Source: Pseudomonadota bacterium (GTDB lineage Bacteria; Pseudomonadota; Alphaproteobacteria; Acetobacterales; Acetobacteraceae). From it: DNA of 13,815 nucleotides. Shown one piece after another: positions 6,199 to 11,859 of this stretch. The notes under the pieces are model-generated. The model was not told the DNA's origin. It made no database searches and saw only the letters and a list, made by a program, of their open reading frames with translations. The first letter of the stretch is position 1; the number at the start of each line of letters is the position of its first letter. Both the position numbers and the translations under genes were made by a program. The stretch is from the NCBI GenBank assembly GCA_021808985.1, contig JAKBAQ010000048.1, positions 1-13,815 of the forward strand. Reading direction: 5' to 3'.

Positions 6199-7611
6199 AT
6201 GAAGCAACTGGACCCGAAACCTGAGATTCTGGCGCGGCGCGGCGAGATTATCGCCGGGCTGCTGCGGATTTTGCCCAAGCGGGCGGTGATTGCCGAGGCG
6301 GTCTCGCTGAAGCCTTATGAGACCGATGCGCTGACCGCCTACCGGCAGGTGCCGCTGGCGGTGGTGCTGCCCGAGGATGAGGGGCAGGTTGTCGATATTC
6401 TGAAATTCTGCGCCGCCGAGGGGGTGAGGGTGATTCCGCGGGGGGCGGGAACCTCGCTCAGCGGCGGGGCGCTGCCGCTGGCCGACTCCGTGGTGGTGGG
6501 GCTGATGCGGATGAACCGGATTCTCGAGGTCAACTACCCAGACCGCTATGCGGTGGTGCAGCCGGGGGTGACGAATATCGGCATTACGCGCGCGGTGGCG
6601 GATGCAGGGTATTTTTATGCGCCTGATCCATCGAGCCAGCTGGCCTGCATGGTGGGCGGCAATGTGGGCATGAATTCAGGCGGGGCGCATTGCCTGAAAT
6701 ATGGGGTGACGGCGAATAATCTGCTGGGGCTGCGGCTGGTGACCATGGCGGGCGAGGTGCTGGAGCTAGGCGGGACGCATTGCGACGCGGCGGGGTATGA
6801 CTGGCTGGGGCTGGTGACCGGCTCGGAAGGGCAGCTGGGGATTCTGACCGAGGTGACGGTGCGGATTTTGCGCGCGCCGGAGGGGGCGCGGGCGATGCTG
6901 GCCGGATTCGCCAGCAATGAGGTGGCCGGGGAGTGCGTGGCGGCGATCATCGCCTCGGGGATAATTCCGGTGGCGCTCGAGTTCATGGACAGGCCGGCGA
7001 TTCATGCCTGCGAGGCGTTCGCGCATGCGGGCTATCCGCTGGAGGCGCAGGCGCTGCTGATTATCGAGGTTGAGGGCTCCGAGGATGAGCAGGACGCGAC
7101 GCTGCGGCGGCTGCGGGAGATTTGCGAGCGGTTCGCGCCGGTTTCAATGCGGGTGGCGCGCACGGATGAGGAGTCGGCCGCGATATGGAAGGGACGCAAG
7201 GGGGCGTTTGGCGCGGTGGGGCGGATTTCGCCGGATTATCTGTGCATGGACGGGGTGATACCGACCAGCCGGCTGGGCGAGGTGCTGCGGCGCATAGAGG
7301 AGATGAGCGAGGATTATGGGCTGAAGGTGGCGAATATCTTCCATGCCGGGGATGGGAATTTGCATCCGCTGATCATGTATGACGCGAATGAGCCTTCGAG
7401 CTTCGCCAGGGCGGAGCGGTTTGGCGCGGAGATTCTGACCCTGTGCGTGGAGGCGGGCGGGTGCCTGACCGGCGAGCATGGCGTGGGGGTGGAGAAGCGC
7501 GAGCTGATGCGGGTGCAGTTTTCGCCAGGCGAGCTTGAGCAGATGCGGGCGGTGAAGGATGTTTTCGACCCGCACTGGCTGCTGAATCCGGCCAAAGTGT
7601 TTCCGCTGTGA
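6199..7611 (+). CDS. glcD: Glycolate oxidase subunit GlcD (FAD-linked)
   Basis: A 470-residue catalytic flavoprotein subunit of glycolate oxidase, which oxidises glycolate (and D-lactate) to glyoxylate at the inner membrane. It matches E. coli GlcD along its length. The FAD-binding PRGAGTSLSGGALP is at 80-93, YAPDPSSQLACMVGGNVGMN at about 140-159, and HCLKYG at 164-169. The C-terminal substrate-domain motifs are FHAGDGNLHP (381-390) and GEHGVG (425-430), with the ending LLNPAKVFPL. I chose the ATG at 6199; ATG 6190 is an equal alternative, and neither has a clear Shine-Dalgarno. A TTG at 6163 lies inside the upstream terminator and is rejected. The stop overlaps the GTG of glcE. No clear promoter is visible between the rpmJ terminator and the gene. 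Confidence 0.95.
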   Translation: MKQLDPKPEILARRGEIIAGLLRILPKRAVIAEAVSLKPYETDALTAYRQVPLAVVLPEDEGQVVDILKFCAAEGVRVIPRGAGTSLSGGALPLADSVVVGLMRMNRILEVNYPDRYAVVQPGVTNIGITRAVADAGYFYAPDPSSQLACMVGGNVGMNSGGAHCLKYGVTANNLLGLRLVTMAGEVLELGGTHCDAAGYDWLGLVTGSEGQLGILTEVTVRILRAPEGARAMLAGFASNEVAGECVAAIIASGIIPVALEFMDRPAIHACEAFAHAGYPLEAQALLIIEVEGSEDEQDATLRRLREICERFAPVSMRVARTDEESAAIWKGRKGAFGAVGRISPDYLCMDGVIPTSRLGEVLRRIEEMSEDYGLKVANIFHAGDGNLHPLIMYDANEPSSFARAERFGAEILTLCVEAGGCLTGEHGVGVEKRELMRVQFSPGELEQMRAVKDVFDPHWLLNPAKVFPL

Positions 7612-8747
7612 GCGGGCTGCCGGAGGCGCTTATGACGCCGCGCGATGAGGAGGAGCTGGCCGCCATGGTGCGCGCGGCCGCCGGCCCGCTGCGGGTGCAG
7701 GGCGGTGGGACCAAGGCGGACATGCTGCGCCCGGTGCGCGCGGCGGCGGTGCTGAGCACGGCGGCGATGAGCGGGATTACGCTGTATTCGCCAAGCGAGC
7801 TGGTGCTGCGCGCGCGGGCGGGGACCAGGCTTGCCGAGATCGAGAGCGTGCTGGCGGCGCATGGGCAGCAGATTATCGCCGAGCCGCCGCGCTTTTTTGG
7901 GCCGGCGCAGACGATTGGCGGCGTGGTGGCAAGCAATATCTCCGGCCCCAGGCGCATTGGCGGCGGGGCGATGCGCGACCATGTGCTGGGGGTGCGCGCG
8001 GTGAACGGTAGCGGCGAAATTTTGAATTTTGGTGGGCGGGTGCTGAAAAATGTCACCGGATTGGATTTGGCCAAGCTGCTGACCGGGAGTTTTGGCACGC
8101 TGGCGGTGATGACGGAGGTGACGCTGAAGGTGCTGCCGGCGGCCGAGGCGGTGGGCACGGTTGTGGTGCCGGCGGCGGATGCGCGGGCGGCGGTGGAGGT
8201 GATGGCAGCCGGGTTGGGGTCGCCGTTTTCGGTTTCGGGGGCGGCGTATCTGCCCCGGGATGCGCGGGCTTATTTGCGGATTGAGGATTTTGCCGAGTCG
8301 GTGGCGTATCGCTGCGCGAAGCTGGCCGGGGGGGTTGCCGGGGCGGAGATTCTGGGCGGCGAGGAGAGCAAGGCATTGTGGGCCGGCATACGCGATTGCG
8401 CGGCGCTGCCGCCGGGGGAGGCGGTGTGGCGGGTTTCGGTGCGGCCATCGGCCGGGCCGGGTGTGCTGCGCGATGTGGCCTTTGCCGGGGTGAGCGGGTT
8501 TATGGACTGGGGCGGCGGGCTGCTGTGGCTGAGCGGGCCGGCGACGCGCGCGGCGCATGAGGCGGTGTGCGCGGCGGCGCGCGGCGGGGCGGGCGTGTGG
8601 TGGCTGATGCGCGGGCCGGAGGCGTTGCGCGCGGCGGTGGAGGTGATTCCGCCCGAGGCGCCGGCGCTGGCGGCGCTGCGGCGGCGGATGACGGCGAAAT
8701 TTGATCCGCGGGGGATTTTTAACCCGCTGAAAATGTGGGCGGCCTAG
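7608..8747 (+). CDS. glcE: Glycolate oxidase subunit GlcE (FAD-binding)
   Basis: A 379-residue second flavin-binding subunit of glycolate oxidase. It begins at a GTG that overlaps the glcD stop (GTGA), the usual sign of coupled translation. The FAD-binding half holds LRVQGGGTKADM (about 28-39), then PRFFGPAQTIGGVVASN, SGPRRIGGGAMRDHVLG and KNVTGLDLAKLLTGSFGTLA, all matching the GlcE family. The end, KFDPRGIFNPLKM, is the typical family close. It is slightly longer than E. coli GlcE (350 residues, from memory); the extra length is in the Ala/Gly-rich C-terminal half. GlcE forms a complex with GlcD and the iron-sulphur subunit GlcF, encoded 2 bases downstream. Confidence 0.94.
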   Translation: MSGLPEALMTPRDEEELAAMVRAAAGPLRVQGGGTKADMLRPVRAAAVLSTAAMSGITLYSPSELVLRARAGTRLAEIESVLAAHGQQIIAEPPRFFGPAQTIGGVVASNISGPRRIGGGAMRDHVLGVRAVNGSGEILNFGGRVLKNVTGLDLAKLLTGSFGTLAVMTEVTLKVLPAAEAVGTVVVPAADARAAVEVMAAGLGSPFSVSGAAYLPRDARAYLRIEDFAESVAYRCAKLAGGVAGAEILGGEESKALWAGIRDCAALPPGEAVWRVSVRPSAGPGVLRDVAFAGVSGFMDWGGGLLWLSGPATRAAHEAVCAAARGGAGVWWLMRGPEALRAAVEVIPPEAPALAALRRRMTAKFDPRGIFNPLKMWAA

Positions 8748-8749
8748 GG

Positions 8750-10039
8750 ATGCAGACGAATTTTACGCAGGCGCAGCTGGCCGACCCGGAGATTGCGGTG
8801 GCCAACGAGATTTTGCGGCGCTGTGTGCATTGCGGCATGTGCACCGCGACCTGCCCGACCTTCGTGACGCTGGGCGATGAGCTGGATTCGCCGCGCGGGC
8901 GGATTTATCTGATCAAGGACATGCTGGAGAACGGGCGCGATGCCGGGGTGGAGGAGGCGTTGCATATCGACCGCTGCCTCTCTTGCCTTTCCTGCATGAC
9001 GACGTGCCCCTCGGGTGTGGATTACATGCATCTGGTGGACCATGCGCGCGCGCATGTGGAAAAGACGTTTAACAGGCCGTTAGCCGACAGGCTGATGCGC
9101 GCGGCGCTGGCCTGGGTGCTACCGCATCCGGCGCGTTTGCGCGCGGCGCTGCGGCTGGCGCGGCCGGTGCGCGGGTTGGGGTTTTTGCTGCCAGGAAGCG
9201 GGATGTTGACGAAACGGCTGCGCGGGATGCTGCGGCTGGCGCCGCGCGGGCTGGCGCGCGCGGCGGTGGTGGGGAGGGTGTATCCGGCCATGGGGGCGCG
9301 GCGGGCGCGGGTGGCGTTGCTGGCGGGGTGCGCGCAGCAGGTGCTGGCGCCATCGATTAACGCCGCGAGCGTGGCGCTGCTGAACCGGCTGCGCGTGGAG
9401 GTGGTGATACCGCCTGAGGCGGGCTGCTGCGGGGCGCTGGTGCACCATATGGGCCGGGATGCGGCGGCGCGGGAGGCGGCGCGGGCGAATGTGGCGGCCT
9501 GGGTGGCCGAGCTTGATGGCGCGGGGCTGGATGCAGTGCTGGTGAATACCTCAGGCTGCGGCACGGTGGTGAAGGATTACGGGTTTTTGCTGCGCCATGA
9601 GGCGGGGGCGGCCGATGCGGCGCGGATCTCGGCGTTGACGCAGGATATTTCTGAATTTCTGCTGAAGATATACCAGCCGGCGCGCGTCGCGCCGGGGCTG
9701 CGGGTGGCTTACCATGCCGCGTGCTCGCTGCAGCATGGGCAGCAGGTGACGGCGCCGCCCAAGACCTTGCTGCGCAAGGCGGGGTTTGAGGTGATGGAGC
9801 CGAAGGATGCGCATTTGTGCTGCGGCTCGGCGGGGACTTACAATATCATGCAGCCGGAGATATCGGCGGGGTTGCGGCGGCGCAAGCTGGAGACGCTGCG
9901 GGAGCTGCGGCCGGATGTGATAGCCGCGGGGAATGTGGGCTGCCTGACACAGCTGGCGGGCGATGGCGTGCCCGCCGTGCATGTGGTGGAGCTGCTGGAC
10001 TGGATGGCGGGCGGCGAGAAGCCGCTTGCGCTGAGCTGA
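8750..10039 (+). CDS. glcF: Glycolate oxidase iron-sulphur subunit GlcF
   Basis: A 429-residue subunit that passes electrons from the GlcD/GlcE flavins to the membrane quinone pool. Two complete 4Fe-4S motifs are visible: C25, C28, C31, C35 (CVHCGMCTATCP) and C76, C79, C82, C86 (CLSCLSCMTTCP). Two CCG-type domains follow, with AGCCGALVHH in the first and HAACSLQHGQQ and HLCCGSAGTYN in the second, as in heterodisulfide-reductase-like subunits. The ATG at 8750 matches the E. coli start (MQT...) and lies 2 bases after the glcE stop; a GTG at 8735 would overlap glcE and is less likely. It is the last gene of the glcDEF operon. Confidence 0.96.
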   Translation: MQTNFTQAQLADPEIAVANEILRRCVHCGMCTATCPTFVTLGDELDSPRGRIYLIKDMLENGRDAGVEEALHIDRCLSCLSCMTTCPSGVDYMHLVDHARAHVEKTFNRPLADRLMRAALAWVLPHPARLRAALRLARPVRGLGFLLPGSGMLTKRLRGMLRLAPRGLARAAVVGRVYPAMGARRARVALLAGCAQQVLAPSINAASVALLNRLRVEVVIPPEAGCCGALVHHMGRDAAAREAARANVAAWVAELDGAGLDAVLVNTSGCGTVVKDYGFLLRHEAGAADAARISALTQDISEFLLKIYQPARVAPGLRVAYHAACSLQHGQQVTAPPKTLLRKAGFEVMEPKDAHLCCGSAGTYNIMQPEISAGLRRRKLETLRELRPDVIAAGNVGCLTQLAGDGVPAVHVVELLDWMAGGEKPLALS

Positions 10040-10040
10040 G

Positions 10041-10063
10041 AGGGGCGGGCTGGACCCGCCCCT
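10041..10063. terminator. GC-rich hairpin between convergent glcF and methyltransferase gene
   Basis: AGGGGCGGG (10041-10049) pairs perfectly with CCCGCCCCT (10055-10063) across a 5-base loop, just after the glcF stop. There is no T-run, so termination efficiency is uncertain; it may serve both converging units. Confidence 0.5.
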
Positions 10064-10079
10064 GCTTCAACAACCTGAT

Positions 10080-10640
10080 TTAGCCGGCGAGCAAGGTTGA
10101 AGGCCGGGGCAGGAACATTCCGGCCTGGGCGCGGTAGGCGGCGTAGGCGCTGTTGAGGTTGGACCTCGCGAATTTGCGTTCTTCGCGGGTTGCGGCATCA
10201 AAATACAGGGTGGCCATGATGAGGGGCGCGGCCCAGGCGAGCATGGTTTGCGCGGCCAGGGCGGTGGCGAACCAGAAGAGAAGATAGGCCAGATAAAACG
10301 GGTGGCGCACGTACTGGTAGGGGCCGTGATGCAGCAGGAAGCTGGGCTGGTCGGTATCAAACGCCAGGGTGGGCGGGGTGCGGCGGGTGGCGCGGATGGC
10401 CCAGGTGAAGACGCTGTAGGAGGCGGCGAACATGGCCAGGACCAGCGGCCATGCCTGCGAGACGCCGGCGGTGAGGTGCCAGGCGAACCAGGCGAAACCG
10501 AGCAGGCTGAGGCCGCTTGTGACCTTCATGCCGAGGGGCATGGCGCCGGTCTGGCGGAAATGTTTTTTGACGGCCCAGGAGAAGGCGGCGAAGCAGGTGA
10601 GGCCGGCGAGGCCGGTGATGGCGGTGAACAAAACGTGCAT
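10080..10640 (-). CDS. Isoprenylcysteine carboxyl methyltransferase/PEMT-like membrane methyltransferase
   Basis: A 186-residue membrane protein with about five hydrophobic segments (roughly 3-23, 41-60, 63-82, 114-130, 132-148). The segment HGPYQYVRHPFY at 105-116, followed by a membrane helix and then REERKF and YAAYRAQAGMFLPRP, is the S-adenosylmethionine-binding signature of the ICMT/phospholipid N-methyltransferase group. Family members methylate a carboxylate or amine on a lipid-like substrate at the membrane. A strong GGAGG precedes the ATG, which starts 2 bases after the stop of the acyltransferase gene, so the two form an operon. The natural substrate is unknown; the product of the upstream gene is the obvious candidate, by inference. 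Confidence 0.85.
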   Translation of the reverse strand: MHVLFTAITGLAGLTCFAAFSWAVKKHFRQTGAMPLGMKVTSGLSLLGFAWFAWHLTAGVSQAWPLVLAMFAASYSVFTWAIRATRRTPPTLAFDTDQPSFLLHHGPYQYVRHPFYLAYLLFWFATALAAQTMLAWAAPLIMATLYFDAATREERKFARSNLNSAYAAYRAQAGMFLPRPSTLLAG

Positions 10641-10642
10641 GA

Positions 10643-11377
10643 TTAATCCTCCAGGAAAACTTTGACGGTTTCGCCGTGCAGCAGGCCGGCATAGGTGGCG
10701 AGGGTTTTTTTGTCGGCGCCGACGATGGGAATTTCCTCGCGGATGCGATCAAAATCCGATTCGGGGCAGGACATCAGGTTGGTTTCAAACTTCACGCCGG
10801 CGTAGCGGCGCGGGCCGTCAACATAGCCAAAATGCATGCGCTTGTAGAAGGGCGTGTGATTGCGGCGCACGCAGGAGAGCATCATGTCGGCGTTGGCTTC
10901 GGTGAGCCAATAGGAGACGAAGCGGAACAGTATGAAGACGAGCTGGTAGTTGGTGGCATAGTCCGGATGGCGAACCAGCCGGTTGATTTCAGTGAGTTTG
11001 GCGGGGCCGCCATGCGGCACGTTGGCGGCGAGTTGGGCCACGGCTTCGGGGAAGATTCGCGAGGCGGGAATTTCATCCCAGCCGACGAGGCCGGGCGTTT
11101 GATCCAGCACGCAGAGCCGCACGGAGGCGACGGGCTGGCCTGATTGGTAGATGACGATCGAGCGGCTGTTGGGTCTTAGATCGTCAGCGTCAGAAAACAG
11201 GCCGTTTGGTTGCGGATCAATATAACCGCCGGAGAGATAGCTGGCGTGGCGGACGGCGTAGGCGTCGGCCTTGGTTTGCTCATCCAGGGCCATGCGGGCG
11301 GTGATGCCCGAGATTTCTATTTGCGGCTTGGCTTTTGTGCGGATGAAGTGAGTGGTGGCAGGTTGTAAAGAACTCAT
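10643..11377 (-). CDS. FeeM-like N-acyl amino acid synthase/autoinducer-synthase-type GNAT acyltransferase
   Basis: A 244-residue soluble enzyme with the build of the FeeM/acyl-homoserine-lactone-synthase branch of the GNAT superfamily, which transfers a fatty acyl group from acyl-ACP to an amino acid. Supporting stretches are AYAVRHASYLSGGYID (about 39-54), followed by a D-rich segment and NSRSIVIYQSGQPVASVRLC (70-89), then LTEINRLVRHPDY (128-140), with the acidic residue and Arg-Leu of the family core, and SCVRRNHTPFYKRMHFGYV (168-186), the C-terminal half of the acyl-binding fold. The ATG follows a strong AAGGAGG in an AT-rich leader. It is co-transcribed with the membrane methyltransferase. 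Alternatives are a PEP-CTERM-system-type acyltransferase or a true acyl-homoserine lactone synthase; no partner regulator is seen nearby. Confidence 0.72.
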   Translation of the reverse strand: MSSLQPATTHFIRTKAKPQIEISGITARMALDEQTKADAYAVRHASYLSGGYIDPQPNGLFSDADDLRPNSRSIVIYQSGQPVASVRLCVLDQTPGLVGWDEIPASRIFPEAVAQLAANVPHGGPAKLTEINRLVRHPDYATNYQLVFILFRFVSYWLTEANADMMLSCVRRNHTPFYKRMHFGYVDGPRRYAGVKFETNLMSCPESDFDRIREEIPIVGADKKTLATYAGLLHGETVKVFLED

Positions 11378-11591
11378 TAAAATCCTCCTTGTTGCAACTC
11401 AAACAAGAAGAATTAGTAACCATTTCAGCCTCAAGATGCAGGTAAAAAATGTCCGTTGGGGAATAAAAAATATGATTTTTTGAAGGCGTGTTTTTTGGGA
11501 TGCTGTTGGCATCTGTGAAGCTACATTAACAAAGAATTATAACTTGCTGTGTTTAAATTATAGTTGTGGAGTGGGTGGCTGAGGGGGCGCG

Positions 11592-11738
11592 ATGCGGGGG
11601 GAATTTGCTTTTCGCGGGCTGGGACGTTTGAGGATGGTTGACCTGCGAATCTTCGTTAGCTTAGGGGGCGAATGTGCCGTCTTTAGGGCAGGCGCGGCGG
11701 CGCGATGGGGGCTGGAGGCGAAGATATATAGCAATTAA
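11592..11738 (+). CDS. Doubtful 48-residue ORF, possible LysR-like HTH remnant
   Basis: ATG to TAA with a GAGGGGG tract (11581-11587) just before the start. The stretch MVDLRIFVSLGGECAVFRAG and the following AAARWGLEAK faintly recall the first helices of LysR-type regulators (hydrophobic-D-L-R-x-F-V, then F-x-A-A-A-x-x-L/G). No helix-turn-helix continuation or effector domain follows. It may be chance coding, a decayed fragment or a small ORFan. Confidence 0.18.
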   Translation: MRGEFAFRGLGRLRMVDLRIFVSLGGECAVFRAGAAARWGLEAKIYSN

Positions 11739-11815
11739 AGATGGCAGGCCATAAAGAAAGGCGTTACGTTAGGTTGAGTATATGCGATTGGCCGGCTGAG
11801 ATTGGCGCAGTTTGC

Positions 11816-11821
11816 AGGAGG
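11816..11821 (+). promoter_or_regulatory. Strong Shine-Dalgarno without a normal start codon
   Basis: AGGAGG lies 5 bases before an ATT codon (11827) that is in frame with the GGDEF-EAL protein. There is no in-frame ATG, GTG or TTG at a suitable distance; the nearest ATG codons (11843, 11846) are in another frame. Confidence 0.5.
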
Positions 11822-11859
11822 GGTGGATTTTTAAGATCAGGTATGATGAGGCGGCGCCG

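Larger units (their letters stand above)
11378..11859. other. AT-rich divergent intergenic region with leader hairpin and promoter-like boxes
   Basis: About 480 bases lie between the acyltransferase operon and the GGDEF-EAL gene, the left half markedly AT-rich. On the minus strand CTTGTT and AACAAG (plus coordinates 11388-11393 and 11402-11407) form a small hairpin that overlaps the Shine-Dalgarno at 11384-11390. The perfect palindrome GTTGCAAC is at 11391-11398. Two exact TATAAT boxes on the minus strand (11536-11541 and 11557-11562) are 21 bases apart, without good -35 partners. GATGC/GCATC (11499-11503, 11509-11513) forms another short inverted repeat. The right half holds a doubtful 48-residue frame. 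Confidence 0.5.

Noticed and set aside
7314..8558. 414-residue minus-strand frame antisense to glcD/glcE
   Set aside because: Arg/His/Pro/Gln-rich shadow with no recognisable domain; it covers two well-matched genes.
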